From JAZKBN01 sp040388605 (lineage in GTDB: Bacteria; Bacteroidota; Bacteroidia; Cytophagales; Flexibacteraceae), in contig JAZKBN010000031.1 in NCBI GenBank assembly GCA_040388605.1, forward strand, positions 124,001-188,000: a stretch of DNA of 64,000 nucleotides. The letters are read 5' to 3'. Shown here one piece after another: positions 24,762-34,803 of the stretch. The notes beneath the pieces are model-generated. The model made no database searches. It was not told where the DNA came from and saw only the letters and a program-made list of their open reading frames with translations. Each line of letters opens with the position of its first letter. Position 1 is the stretch's first letter. Made by a program: the position numbers and the translations under genes.

Positions 24762-25964
24762 ATGCTGCCGGGCAAAAAAATGCCTGTTGCCTTGCTTTGC
24801 TGTATGTTATTTTGTGCTTTCAGGGGCATGTCGCAAAACCATGCCGCCCACCCTGCTAACAACTCCCCTTCCGATACAGCAGCTAAGCCCTTTTACCGGA
24901 GTCCGTACCCCGATGAACAGCGCAATGCCGTTACAACCAACATTCATTACGGTTTCGTGCTCAGGCAGAACAGCGCTGTAAGCCACCTTGCCCGCCGGCA
25001 TACCGCCGCTCTGAGCCTTGATTACAGCGCGCCGGCCCTGATGTCGCCGGCTTGGAGGCATGTATATGGTTATGCTGATATAGGTATTACCCTCAACCAT
25101 TTTTATACAGGCAATTATGCCGTTATGGGCAATGTTACCGGTATAGGCTTTTATGCCGAACCCAATATGGTGAACCGCCGCCGACACATGCTCAGCTTCA
25201 GGGTAGGTACGGGGTTGGGCTATAACCCCGTGGTTTTCAACCGACAAACAAACCCGACAGATGTATTAATGAGCAGCCACATCAGCAACATGATGCAGTT
25301 CATTGTTAAATACCGTTACCGGTTTACCGACAACATCAGCTTTGTGGCAGGGCTCGGATTAACGCACTTCAGCAACGGGGGCATTAAGCTGCCTAACCAA
25401 GGTATTAACCTGCCAACGTTTTCGGCAGGGCTGCGGGTGTCAACCGGGCGCGAAGTGAATAAAACCATAGCACTGCCCGGCAGCAACGCAACTCCCGGGA
25501 ACCCTGCCCTGCCCAGCTTCGAAAAAGGAGGCAGCCTGCAAATAACCGGGGCATTTGCGCTTGTTGAAGTTTACCCAAGCGGCGGCAGCAAATACCCTTA
25601 TTATATTGCCAACGCAGCCTGGTGCTACCGTAAATCTTTAAAAACCACCTGGCAATTCGGGGCCGAATATTTTAACAATACATCGCTGCCGCATTTTACC
25701 AATATGCCTGATTCTGTTAAGCTTAAGGGGCCTTATTTCCGGATTGGGGTTTTTGCCGGGCATGAGCTGCATTTTTCACGCATCAGCCTGGTAACGCAAT
25801 TGGGGTACTACGCTTATAATAAAACAACCGTAGACCCGCCCCTTTACCAAAGGCTTGGAATCAGGTATTATATAAAGCCCCGCTTTTTTGCAGCCATAGG
25901 CCTAAAAACCCATTACGGCGCCGCAGATTGCCTGGAATGGACAATAGGCGGGGTACTGTGGTAA
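24762..25964 (+). CDS. PagL-like lipid A 3-O-deacylase (acyloxyacyl hydrolase family)
   Basis: 400 aa from the ATG at 24762 (ATG at 24780 is also possible). The longer frame from 24612 overlaps the promoter. A signal peptide (VALLCCMLFCAFRGMSQ) leads to an outer-membrane beta-barrel. The active-site signature is LTHFSNGGIKLPNQGIN, with His202 and Ser204 in the same His-x-Ser arrangement as His126 and Ser128 of Pseudomonas PagL. PagL removes the 3-O acyl chain of lipid A in the outer membrane. The protein is more than twice the length of PagL (about 150 aa mature), with extra strands before and after the core, as in Bacteroidota members of the family. The gene is monocistronic and ends at a strong terminator. 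Confidence 0.75.
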   Translation: MLPGKKMPVALLCCMLFCAFRGMSQNHAAHPANNSPSDTAAKPFYRSPYPDEQRNAVTTNIHYGFVLRQNSAVSHLARRHTAALSLDYSAPALMSPAWRHVYGYADIGITLNHFYTGNYAVMGNVTGIGFYAEPNMVNRRRHMLSFRVGTGLGYNPVVFNRQTNPTDVLMSSHISNMMQFIVKYRYRFTDNISFVAGLGLTHFSNGGIKLPNQGINLPTFSAGLRVSTGREVNKTIALPGSNATPGNPALPSFEKGGSLQITGAFALVEVYPSGGSKYPYYIANAAWCYRKSLKTTWQFGAEYFNNTSLPHFTNMPDSVKLKGPYFRIGVFAGHELHFSRISLVTQLGYYAYNKTTVDPPLYQRLGIRYYIKPRFFAAIGLKTHYGAADCLEWTIGGVLW

Positions 25965-25992
25965 GTGCTTTCCATTGGTCCTTCCACCCATT

Positions 25993-26034
25993 AAAACCAA
26001 CAAAGGCAGCCTTTCGGCTGCCTTTGTTGGTTTT
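25993..26034. terminator. Bidirectional terminator between the pagL-like and susD-like genes
   Basis: A perfect 19-bp stem (25993-26011 and 26016-26034) with a 4-nt loop, AAAA at one end and TTTT at the other, between two convergent genes. It can stop transcription from both sides. Confidence 0.92.
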
Positions 26035-26060
26035 AATCTCAGAGATGTGTGTTGCAATTA

Positions 26061-27530
26061 TTAATTGTTTTGCTCAATAGCCGGGTTGGCATTGGTTTCA
26101 GAGGTAGGTATTTTGAGCAGTTTGCTGCGGTCATCGTAACGAACCTTATTACCGCTGATAAGCTTGCGCATGGCAGTGCTTTTTAAACGGCGAAGCTCCC
26201 TGAAATGATCACCCTCGCCGGCCATTTCAACACGGCGCAGCTTGTGAATCCAGGCCAAAAGATTGTCTTTACCGCTGATGCTGTTATCGTCATCAAGGTG
26301 GGCAATGTGTCTTACATAATTCACATCTGAACGAACTGCGGCTTCATCGCCGCCAATCATGGCGCGGCTTTCTGCACGGGTGAGGTACATTTCATTCATC
26401 CGGATAACGGGTATGTTAACCGGGTTAATGTTGTAAAACTTGTTGAGCGCGTAAACCGGGGTGGTAAAGGCCTTGTTTACGGGCGCATAGCTGAGCTGGG
26501 TTAAATAATCGCCCCCAACTGCCCTGAAATCTGCCACTATGGAAGATGTGTAGTTGTTATCTATACCTACGGTATCCATGGCAAGGTAACGGTTGTTCAG
26601 GGTAGGGGTGGTAGGTGCAAAGAACATTCCCCTTATGCCGCCGCTGTTATCCTGCGTGGGTGCTTCCACCAACTGGAAAATAAGGCCTGCATTGGATTGT
26701 ATAGTTCGCGGCGATGCGAAGCCGAGCGTAACCTGGAAAGGCCTCCAGATACTGTCCTGGCGGGGCTGTGCGCCTGATGCGCTGATTACGGCATCAGAGG
26801 CATTAAAAGCTTCCTGGTAGTTTTCCATGTTAAAATACACACGGGCCAACAGGGCTTTAGCTGCCCTTTTATCGGCATAAGGTGCAGGCTGAATTTCCGG
26901 CAGAAGCTCTATAGCCTTGTTTAAGTCGCTGATAATTTGGGTGTAAACTTCGGCTACTGTGTTACGACCTATTTTTTCGAAGGCGTTTTCGGTAGTTACG
27001 TATTTAGTACGAATAGGAATGCCGGGCGTTGCGCCGTTGTTAACGGTATAAGGCAGGGCATAAATATTCAGCACATCGAAATGACCCAGTGCGCGAACAA
27101 AATATGCCTGGCCTCGAAGCGCGGTTTTGTCTTCTTCAGTACCGTCCTGGGCTATGTTATCTTCAATAATGTGAATTATCACGTTAGAATAGAAAACTGC
27201 GTTGTAGCCGTTAGACCAAATACCGCCGTTCAGGCCGTTGAATGTACCAAAGCTCTCACCGGCAAAGTCGCCGTAAGAAAGCTCAACGGTTTCTTCGTTA
27301 ATGTTGTCAGTATAAAGCTCGCTTACGCGGTACAGGTTATCGCCGTAGTAATTGTTAAGGGCGGCATAAGCCTGTGTAAGCATAGAGTTAGCGCCGCTGA
27401 TGCTGTTTAAAGCAAGATCGGCAGGCTTTTTATCGAAGGGCTTGAGGTCAAGAAAGTTACAAGCCTGGAGCAGCAACAGGGCCGATAAGCAAAATCCTGC
27501 GCGCATTAATTTCTTATGTATGATTTTCAT
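26061..27530 (-). CDS. SusD/RagB family outer-membrane glycan-binding lipoprotein
   Basis: 489 aa. The lipoprotein signal ends at Cys24 (LLLLQAC), followed by NFLDLKP, the typical SusD start. The central tetratricopeptide-like helices include RGQAYFVRALGHFDVLNIYA and AAKALLARVYFNMENYQEA. The C-terminus holds IRMNEMYLTRAESRA and the LRRVEMAGEGDHFRELRR segment typical of the family. SusD proteins cap a SusC TonB-dependent transporter and bind glycan or peptide ligands at the cell surface. It lies 14 bp after the SusC gene, one operon. Ligand cannot be read from sequence; the divergent GH31 gene suggests alpha-glucan. Confidence 0.95.
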   Translation of the reverse strand: MKIIHKKLMRAGFCLSALLLLQACNFLDLKPFDKKPADLALNSISGANSMLTQAYAALNNYYGDNLYRVSELYTDNINEETVELSYGDFAGESFGTFNGLNGGIWSNGYNAVFYSNVIIHIIEDNIAQDGTEEDKTALRGQAYFVRALGHFDVLNIYALPYTVNNGATPGIPIRTKYVTTENAFEKIGRNTVAEVYTQIISDLNKAIELLPEIQPAPYADKRAAKALLARVYFNMENYQEAFNASDAVISASGAQPRQDSIWRPFQVTLGFASPRTIQSNAGLIFQLVEAPTQDNSGGIRGMFFAPTTPTLNNRYLAMDTVGIDNNYTSSIVADFRAVGGDYLTQLSYAPVNKAFTTPVYALNKFYNINPVNIPVIRMNEMYLTRAESRAMIGGDEAAVRSDVNYVRHIAHLDDDNSISGKDNLLAWIHKLRRVEMAGEGDHFRELRRLKSTAMRKLISGNKVRYDDRSKLLKIPTSETNANPAIEQNN

Positions 27531-27544
27531 GTTTGTCAGAATTA

Positions 27545-30500
27545 TCAGAAGCCTATGTTAACACCCAGCTGCATGGTTTTTGCCTGCGGAATTGCTGTGA
27601 AGGGGGCGTTGAACGATATGTTGTTGTTAATGTTACTATGGGTATCGTTATTACGAACGGTTTCAGGATCCCAGCCCGGGTACTTGGTCCAAAGGGCCAG
27701 GTTGGTTGCCATTACATATATCCTGAACGAGTTCACCTTTATTTTTTGCAGCAATGAAGCAGGCAGGGAATACCCGATTGTTACGCTTTTCAGGCGAATA
27801 AAGCTTGCATCATATACGTACAGCGATGTGTTAAGCGCGGTGGTAGGGTAACCCGGCGAAGCCAGCGTAGCCCTTGGGTACACTGCTCCAACGCGGTGAT
27901 CAGGTGTCCAGCGGTCATTCAATACTTCCTCGCGTTGGTTATAAAGCCTGCCTTGGCCCATACCCATTAAAGAGTATTTAGCTCCGTCGTCATAAATGGT
28001 ATTGCCTTGTGAATAGGTAAAGAAAGCAGATACATCAACACCCATAAATTCAAAACGGTTATCTATGCCGCCGTAGTATTTAGGGAAGGGGCTGCCGAAA
28101 GGCTTGCGGTTAACGCCTGTTGTATTGCTGCTGGTGGCAATAACCTTAGTACCTGAAGTATCATATATAAGCATTTTACCTGTAGCCGAATCTATGCCTG
28201 CATATTCAGCAACGTAAGATACGCTCATTGGGTAGCCTTCTACAACGCGCGAGTCGCCCGGCGAACTGGAGAAGTTATCAGGCGGAACGCCGCCTACATC
28301 GGTTACCTTGTTTTGCAGGAAGGTAATGTTGAAATCGGTGGTCCATTTGAAGGCTCCGTTCAGGTTCTTGGTGCTTATAGCGAACTCAACGCCCTGGTTA
28401 CGTACTTTTACATTGGCTGCGTTAACCGTAACCGAGGCAAGCGAACCCGTGGCTGATATTTGTACCGGACGGTCAACAAGCAGGTCTGAGCTGTTTTTCA
28501 GGAAGTAGCCAACGTTACCTGTAATACGGCCGTCGAAGAAACCGTAATCGAAACCTGCGTCATACTGTACTGCTTTTTCCCAGTGAAGATTTGGGTTGGC
28601 CAATGCGGTAGGAGCCTGGCCGGCTACGCCGCCTGCATAGTTGCTTCCTGCGCCGTAAGTATCGGCCCAAAGGAAGCTGGCTATGTTTGAGTTACCGGTA
28701 AGGCCGTAACCCACTTTAAATTTCAGGAAGCTGACCCAAGGAGCAGAATTGCGGATAAAGTTCTCTTCAGAAATTATCCAGCCTGCGCCGCCGCTTGGGA
28801 AGAAGCCGAACTGGTTGCCGGGCCCGAATTTCGAGCTGCCGTCGGTACGCAGGTTGAACTGGCCCAGGAACCTGCCTTTGTATGAGTAGTTGGCCCTGCC
28901 GAAATAGCTCAGGAAGCTGTAGTAATCAAAGGTATTCCAGCCATAGGCAACCGGCAATGTTTTGTCGGCGGTGCTGGCATAGCTGGCAATATGCATGTTG
29001 CCCACACCCTTTGTATAATAAGGATCTGTAAAGCCCGCAGCTGCCGAAGGGTAGTTACCATTATCACGACGATCATTATATTGGGCAGTCATACCTGCTA
29101 CAGCCATTACATTATGCTGACCATACGTTTTGTTAAACGTAAGGTAGTTGTTGGTAATCATGTTATAGCTGAGCACATGCCTTTCTTTAACTGCAGCAAG
29201 CGGACGAACCAAAGCGCCTACACCATAATAGCGGTTTATACCTGAGTAATAATAATCTTCAGCCAATTGGTTAAGGTCCATAGAACCTTCAACGTGCAGC
29301 GAAAGCCATGGAGCAATAGTAACATCGGTATAAATAGTGCTTAAAGAACGGTAGTTCCGGCTGTAGAAATCATCTTTTGTGGTGGCTACAGGGTTGTAGT
29401 TTTTGGTGTCATAGAATTGTGTTCCCCAAAAGGCACTGCTGTCTCCGCCACCGCCGGTTGTATCTCTTTTCTGCAGGTATACCGGGAAAATAGGCAAAGC
29501 AGCTGTTTGTGCGGCTGTCCAGCCAAGGCCTTCGCCATCATTAGGAGTTGTGCGTACGTTTTTAATCAAGGTATAGGTAATGGCCATAGAGCCGCCTATT
29601 TTCAGCCAGTCTGCAGGCCTGTTATCTACATTAAGCCTTCCGCTGAAACGCTCGAAATTGGTTCCGGTAAGAATACCTTCGTTTTTATTATAGCCCAAAG
29701 CCATATAGAAGGTAGTTTTATCGTTACCGCCCGAAGCGCTCAGGTCAACATTTTGCATAATACCCGTGCGCATGGTTTTATCAAGCCAGTCGGTATTGGG
29801 GTTGTTATTTTCAATTGAGGCGCTGTCTATTGGAATTGAACCCCCGTTTATGGCTTTAGGAAAAGCAAGGGGCCTGAGACCTCTTTTAACACGGTCATCA
29901 TTATCGTTACGCCAGGCTTCTTTATAAAGATCCCAATACTGTGCTCCGTTAAGCAGCTTCAGCTTGGTGGCGGCTGTTGAAGTACCTGTATAGGCATTCA
30001 GGTTGAATTGGGTTTTACCGGAACGGCCTCGCTTTGTGGTAACCACAATTACGCCGTTGGCGCCGCGAGCCCCGTAAATACCTGTTGCCGAAGCATCCTT
30101 AAGCACATCAATACGCTCAATGTCCTGGGGAGCTATGGTTGCAAGCGGGTTTTGGTTAATGCCTTGAGTTCCGCCGTCGGTAGAGCTTATGTCGCGGGTA
30201 TCAATAATAATACCGTCAACCACATAAAGCGGATCTGAGCTGCCGTTAACCGAGGCCTGGCCCCTGATACGCACCCTTACAGCCGAGCCCGGAGCGCCTG
30301 ATGAAGAGGTAACCTGCAAGCCCGGCGCACGGCCCTGCAATGCGGCGTCGAAAGTAGGCATAGGCCTGTCTTTCAGGTCTTCAGCGTGTACGCTTGATAC
30401 CACACCGGTCATTTCCTTTTGCCTTTGTGTACCGTAACCTACCACAAGCACCTCATCAAGGCTCTTTGTCGATTCTTTCAGGGTAACAATAATGGCGCCT

Positions 30501-30799
30501 TTGAATTCTTTAATTTCCTGAGAAGCATAGCCTACATAGCTGAATACCAAAACGCTTCCTTCCGGCACCTTCAGGGTGAACTTGCCGTCGAAATCTGTAA
30601 TGGTGCCTGTTGCTGTTCCTTTAATTAATACGTTAACGCCGGGCAGCGGGCCCCCGTCTTTAGAATCTTTCACAAGGCCGGTTACCGTTTCATCGTCGTC
30701 GTTAACTTCGACGGGCGGCTGTACCTGTGCAATACTGCGCGGCGCTGCCCCCAGGAGCAGTATAGCCGAGAGGCTGCATAAGAGTAGTGTTTTTCTCAT
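27545..30799 (-). CDS. SusC/RagA family TonB-linked outer-membrane transporter
   Basis: 1084 aa. A signal peptide (MRKTLLLCSLSAILLLGAAP) is followed by a carboxypeptidase-D regulatory-like domain (GLVKDSKDGGPLPGVNVLIK to VFSYVGYASQEI, about residues 41-105), the SusC linker VVGYGTQRQKEMTGVVSSV, a plug domain with LQGRAPGLQV, VRIRGQASV and YVVDGIII (about 125-235), and a 22-strand barrel ending in MQLGVNIGF. It imports oligosaccharides or other ligands bound by the SusD lid, powered by TonB. First gene of the operon. No ECF/FecR pair or hybrid regulator adjoins it. Near-consensus TACCTTTA lies about 60 bp upstream. Confidence 0.96.
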   Translation of the reverse strand: MRKTLLLCSLSAILLLGAAPRSIAQVQPPVEVNDDDETVTGLVKDSKDGGPLPGVNVLIKGTATGTITDFDGKFTLKVPEGSVLVFSYVGYASQEIKEFKGAIIVTLKESTKSLDEVLVVGYGTQRQKEMTGVVSSVHAEDLKDRPMPTFDAALQGRAPGLQVTSSSGAPGSAVRVRIRGQASVNGSSDPLYVVDGIIIDTRDISSTDGGTQGINQNPLATIAPQDIERIDVLKDASATGIYGARGANGVIVVTTKRGRSGKTQFNLNAYTGTSTAATKLKLLNGAQYWDLYKEAWRNDNDDRVKRGLRPLAFPKAINGGSIPIDSASIENNNPNTDWLDKTMRTGIMQNVDLSASGGNDKTTFYMALGYNKNEGILTGTNFERFSGRLNVDNRPADWLKIGGSMAITYTLIKNVRTTPNDGEGLGWTAAQTAALPIFPVYLQKRDTTGGGGDSSAFWGTQFYDTKNYNPVATTKDDFYSRNYRSLSTIYTDVTIAPWLSLHVEGSMDLNQLAEDYYYSGINRYYGVGALVRPLAAVKERHVLSYNMITNNYLTFNKTYGQHNVMAVAGMTAQYNDRRDNGNYPSAAAGFTDPYYTKGVGNMHIASYASTADKTLPVAYGWNTFDYYSFLSYFGRANYSYKGRFLGQFNLRTDGSSKFGPGNQFGFFPSGGAGWIISEENFIRNSAPWVSFLKFKVGYGLTGNSNIASFLWADTYGAGSNYAGGVAGQAPTALANPNLHWEKAVQYDAGFDYGFFDGRITGNVGYFLKNSSDLLVDRPVQISATGSLASVTVNAANVKVRNQGVEFAISTKNLNGAFKWTTDFNITFLQNKVTDVGGVPPDNFSSSPGDSRVVEGYPMSVSYVAEYAGIDSATGKMLIYDTSGTKVIATSSNTTGVNRKPFGSPFPKYYGGIDNRFEFMGVDVSAFFTYSQGNTIYDDGAKYSLMGMGQGRLYNQREEVLNDRWTPDHRVGAVYPRATLASPGYPTTALNTSLYVYDASFIRLKSVTIGYSLPASLLQKIKVNSFRIYVMATNLALWTKYPGWDPETVRNNDTHSNINNNISFNAPFTAIPQAKTMQLGVNIGF

Positions 30800-32237
30800 T
30801 TGAGTGTTTGGTCAATTAAGCGGGTAATGCGTGTAATCTGTTTGAACGCAGGGTACTTTAAAGGTAATGGTACTTCTTATTGTAATGTTGCAGGTAAAAG
30901 GGTGAATTTTATAGGTAAGCGTAAGGCAATAATTACAGCTTTAACCCGTTTAAACCACAATGGCAATTAACATGCGGCACCTGGTTTTGCCCGTGTTACG
31001 GTTTACAATTCATAAGCCCTGCCGGTAAGAACTATCGGGCGATAGCGGCGGTAAAATGAAACAATTACAGCTTTTAAGCCCCGGAATCACCATATTTATG
31101 GAACAGGGGCAGATAAATTGCAATAATTTCAAAATTTTGGGCCGTTTAGTGATTAGTTAACAAGCTTTTGGGCCTCTTTACTGTAATCGCCAATTCAGGT
31201 TCTTTTTTTAGCGCAGTAAATTGTACTTAATATTACCAGGTTAATAATAAGGCTGTACAACAACAGGGCTTTTTTAATATTCAGCTGAGGGCAGGCAATA
31301 AGCCCGGCAAATTTTCAGGGCTGAAGATAATACAGCTGACCACGAATGCGGGCGGCCTGATATCCGGTGGTAATTTGGTTTTAAACTAAGGGTAAATTTG
31401 GCTGTAAGCATTGCCGCGCAGGGTTAATACGCAGGAAAGCGGGTAATATCAGTGTTCTGAGAACTAAGGCTGCCGGTAATAAATCCATCCGGGTATGGCG
31501 TAAAAAAGCTTTAGGGCTGCAAATAGCCGCATGTTGCCTTTAATAAATTTATAAGGGCCGGAATCAGAAAACGCCTTTACTGAAGGCATTCCCGGCGTTT
31601 AACAAGCATCCGAAATATAAATTCCGGGAGCTCAAACCGTGCCGACGGTGTAAGATTAAGCGGCCGGCAGGTAATCGGGTAAAGCCAAAGTAGACAGGAT
31701 TTTTTTTAATATCCAAAGACCTGCCCGGCACAGGCATAATAATATCGGTGCCATTAAGGTGCCGGCCTCGGTACGGTACGTGGTACCAAATGAATAAATA
31801 AATGATTTTCAATAACTTACCTACCATGGTACCTATTTTATTCAGGGAAGTTATATATGCCGGTTTACAGGAATAAAACGTGATATTTTTCTGCTGAACG
31901 CTGAATCGCAATACGCTTACCCGCAACCGGCCTGTAATAAAAACGGCCCTGAAGGCATCAGGAAGCGGTTTTTTCTAATGACAGATTCAATTTTAAACAA
32001 TGTATCGCAATGCCGAAATCAAATTCAGCCGCCCTGTAAAACGCCTGTTTTAATTTTGCGGCGCTGAAAAAAAATACGGCCCGGCACTTTTCCTTAAACA
32101 TGGTTTCATACAATTTTCGCACATTCGCTTTTCGGCTTGTAAATCGGCAAAATACCTGTTGAATGGCTCCCATAAGCCAGGCGAAAAAAAGGCATAAAAT
32201 CCAGCCTGAAAAACCATATTCAAACACCCGCTTAACC
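30800..32237. other. Long divergent intergenic region, susC / GH31
   Basis: About 1.4 kb with no convincing gene. Two minus-strand ORFs (31564-31926 and 31958-32320) lack domains, signal peptides and protein-like composition; the second overlaps the GH31 signal peptide. TAATTTTG at 32051-32058 on the plus strand matches the -7 consensus and would give GH31 a leader of about 170 nt. The region is AT-rich around 31080-31280. Regulatory RNA or lost genes cannot be excluded. Confidence 0.45.
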
Positions 32238-34694
32238 ATGAAAAAACAACTTTTATTCCTGCTTTTGGCTTGTGCCTGCCTTTCGGGCCGGGCGCAGGGC
32301 CTCAACAAAAGTACTGGCAATTACCAAAGCCATACCCCCGAACCCAACGGTCTGCAAATTAAAACCGATAACGGGGTAATGGTACGCGCCATTGTGTATT
32401 CTGCCAACGTAATACGCCTGCGCTACAGCAATACCCAAACCTGGGACGATCTCAGCTTTTCGGTTATAGCCGAACCGCAAAAAACCAAGGCAGATATAAA
32501 AGATGAAGGCAGCAAAATAACCCTAAGCACCGACAGCCTGAGGCTTGAAATAAACAAGAATCCCGTACGCGTACGCCTCTTCGACAACAAAGGAAAGCTG
32601 GTTAATGAAGATGAAGCTGCTTTCGGCACAAGCTGGCTGGGGACTCAGGTAACCACTTACAAGCATTTGCAGCCCGACGAGCGCTTTATTGGCCTGGGTG
32701 AAAAAACAGGTCCGCTTGACCGCAAAGGCGAAAGCTACACCAACTGGAATACCGACTATTTCGGCTACCCGGCCGGAGCCGACCCCATTTACCAAAGCCT
32801 GCCCTTTTACATGGGCATTCACCATAACATGAGCTATGGCATTTTTATGGACAACAGCTTCCGCAGCGTATTCAATTTCGGGGCCAGTAACGATCGCTTC
32901 GCATCTATGAGCGCCGACGACGGGGAAATGAACTATTACCTCATCAGCCATAACAGCGTAGCCAAAATAATAGAAAGCTACACATGGCTCACAGGCCGTA
33001 TGCCCCTGCCTCCTATGTGGGCCCTCGGCCTGCAGCAATGCCGATACAGCTATTACCCCGAGGCCCGTGTAATGAACATTGCCCAAACCTACCGCGCCAA
33101 GGGCATTCCGGCCGATGCTATAGTGCTCGATATTCACTATATGGACAAGTACAAAATTTTCAGCTGGGATGCCGAACGTTTCCCCAAGCCGAAACTTATG
33201 ACCGATAACCTGCGCAAGCTGGGTTTCCATACCGTGGTCATTCACGACCCGGGCATAAAAGTGCAGCCCGGCTATAAGCCTTACGACGACGGCGTAGCTA
33301 AAAACGTTTTCGCAAAGTACCCGGACGGCACCAACTTTACCGCGCAGGTTTGGCCCGGCTGGTGCCATTTCCCTGACTTCACAAAGGCTTCAACGCGCGA
33401 TTGGTGGGGCGAGCAAATGAAAGCCAATGCCGCCGACGGCATAGACGGTTTCTGGAACGATATGAACGAGCCCGCCAGCTGGGGACAACGCATACCAGAT
33501 CTTGTCGAGTTCGATTTTGAAGGCAAAAAAGGTACGCACCGCAAAGCACATAATATTTACGGCTTCTTAATGAGCAAGGCCAGTTACGAAGGTGGCCGTA
33601 AGGCCCTCGGCAAGCGCCCCTTTGTATTAACCCGCGCCGGCTTCTGCGGTGTGCAGCGCTACTCCGCCGTTTGGACAGGCGATAACCAAAGCACCGATGA
33701 TCACATGATGAGCGGTGTACGCCTGCTCAACAGCATGGGCCTTACCGGCCTGAGCTTTACAGGTATGGATGTAGGCGGCTTTACAGGCGGCGCAAGCAAG
33801 GAGCTGTTCGCCCGCTGGGTGTCCATAGGCGCATTCTCGCCCTTCTTCCGCATACATACCGCCATAGATACCAAGGAGGCAGACCCCTGGAGCTTCGGGG
33901 AACGGGTTGAGGCCATTAACAAAAATTATATATGCCTGCGTTATCGCCTGATGCCGTACCTGTACAGCACTTTTTACGAAAGCAGCCAAAACGGTATGCC
34001 CATAAACCGCAGCATGGCCCTTAACTATACCCACGACCATAAAATTTACGATTGGAAATACCTGCACCAGTACATGTTCGGGCAATCTATACTTGTGGCG
34101 CCCCTTGAAAGCAACAAGGAGCTCGCCCGCGTGTACCTGCCCGATGATAACACCTGGTACGATATGTACGACGATCGCAGCTTTACCGGCAAACAGGAAA
34201 TTATTGCCGAAGCGCCGCTTGAAAAGCTGCCACTCTTTGTACGCGGGGGAAGCATAATACCCATGCAGCATTTGGTAATGAGCACATCTGAAACGCCGAA
34301 AGACACCCTGCTGCTGCATGTTTACAAAGGCAAAGCAGGCAGCACCTTTGTACATTACGAAGATGACGGCGAAAGCTTTAACAACGAAAAAGGCGGTTTC
34401 CTGAAACGAGCCATCACCCTGAATCCTGCCGGTAAAACCCTCACTTTCGAGGCGGCGGAAGGCAGCTTTAAATCAAGGTACAACCATGTAAAAGTAATTT
34501 TCCACGGCTTCACCGAGCTGAAAGACCAAATTACAGCCGCAGGCAGCAAGGTAAAGCTGAAACAGGAACGCTATGCCCTTGTAGGCGATATGCCCAATTT
34601 CGATCCGCAGGGTACCGGCAAATCTGCTGCGGCAGCACCGGCTTATACAGCCGTATTTAATAACGGGAACGGGAAGATGGTGCTGAGCTGGTAA
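32238..34694 (+). CDS. GH31 family alpha-glucosidase, secreted
   Basis: 818 aa from the ATG at 32238, which opens a signal peptide (MKKQLLFLLLACACLSGRAQ). The frame continues upstream to 32163 but without signal-peptide logic. The N-terminal beta-sandwich (about 30-240) is followed by a TIM barrel. The nucleophile is Asp408 in GFWNDMNEP and the acid/base Asp482 in WTGDNQS. Further family motifs are PPMWALGLQQCRYSYYPEARV, VLDIHYMD, GVRLLNSMGLTGLSFTGMDVG and FSPFFRIH. C-terminal beta domains follow, including a DUF5110-like part. The enzyme releases glucose from non-reducing ends of alpha-glucans, probably in the periplasm. It is divergent from the SusCD operon and probably part of the same utilisation locus. 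Confidence 0.95.
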   Translation: MKKQLLFLLLACACLSGRAQGLNKSTGNYQSHTPEPNGLQIKTDNGVMVRAIVYSANVIRLRYSNTQTWDDLSFSVIAEPQKTKADIKDEGSKITLSTDSLRLEINKNPVRVRLFDNKGKLVNEDEAAFGTSWLGTQVTTYKHLQPDERFIGLGEKTGPLDRKGESYTNWNTDYFGYPAGADPIYQSLPFYMGIHHNMSYGIFMDNSFRSVFNFGASNDRFASMSADDGEMNYYLISHNSVAKIIESYTWLTGRMPLPPMWALGLQQCRYSYYPEARVMNIAQTYRAKGIPADAIVLDIHYMDKYKIFSWDAERFPKPKLMTDNLRKLGFHTVVIHDPGIKVQPGYKPYDDGVAKNVFAKYPDGTNFTAQVWPGWCHFPDFTKASTRDWWGEQMKANAADGIDGFWNDMNEPASWGQRIPDLVEFDFEGKKGTHRKAHNIYGFLMSKASYEGGRKALGKRPFVLTRAGFCGVQRYSAVWTGDNQSTDDHMMSGVRLLNSMGLTGLSFTGMDVGGFTGGASKELFARWVSIGAFSPFFRIHTAIDTKEADPWSFGERVEAINKNYICLRYRLMPYLYSTFYESSQNGMPINRSMALNYTHDHKIYDWKYLHQYMFGQSILVAPLESNKELARVYLPDDNTWYDMYDDRSFTGKQEIIAEAPLEKLPLFVRGGSIIPMQHLVMSTSETPKDTLLLHVYKGKAGSTFVHYEDDGESFNNEKGGFLKRAITLNPAGKTLTFEAAEGSFKSRYNHVKVIFHGFTELKDQITAAGSKVKLKQERYALVGDMPNFDPQGTGKSAAAAPAYTAVFNNGNGKMVLSW

Positions 34695-34729
34695 GGCAGG
34701 ACCAAGCCACGCAGAACCGATTAGCACGT

Positions 34730-34773
34730 AAACAAAAAACACCGAACTTGTAAGGGCCGGTGTTTTTTGTTTT
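34730..34773. terminator. Bidirectional terminator between GH31 and DUF2079 genes
   Basis: A perfect 15-bp stem (34730-34744 and 34758-34772), A-rich on the left and T-rich on the right, with a 13-nt loop, between convergent genes. Confidence 0.88.
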
Positions 34774-34803
34774 CCGCTAAAGACATAAACAGGCAACCGG
34801 ATT

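Noticed and set aside
31564..31926. 120-aa minus-strand ORF in the susC-GH31 gap
   Set aside because: No signal, domain, promoter or protein-like composition; probable chance frame.
31958..32320. 120-aa minus-strand ORF overlapping the GH31 start
   Set aside because: Overlaps the GH31 signal peptide and promoter region and has no recognisable domain.
32523..33368. 281-aa minus-strand ORF inside the GH31 gene
   Set aside because: Lies opposite the catalytic domain of the glucosidase; its composition follows the codon bias of the real gene.
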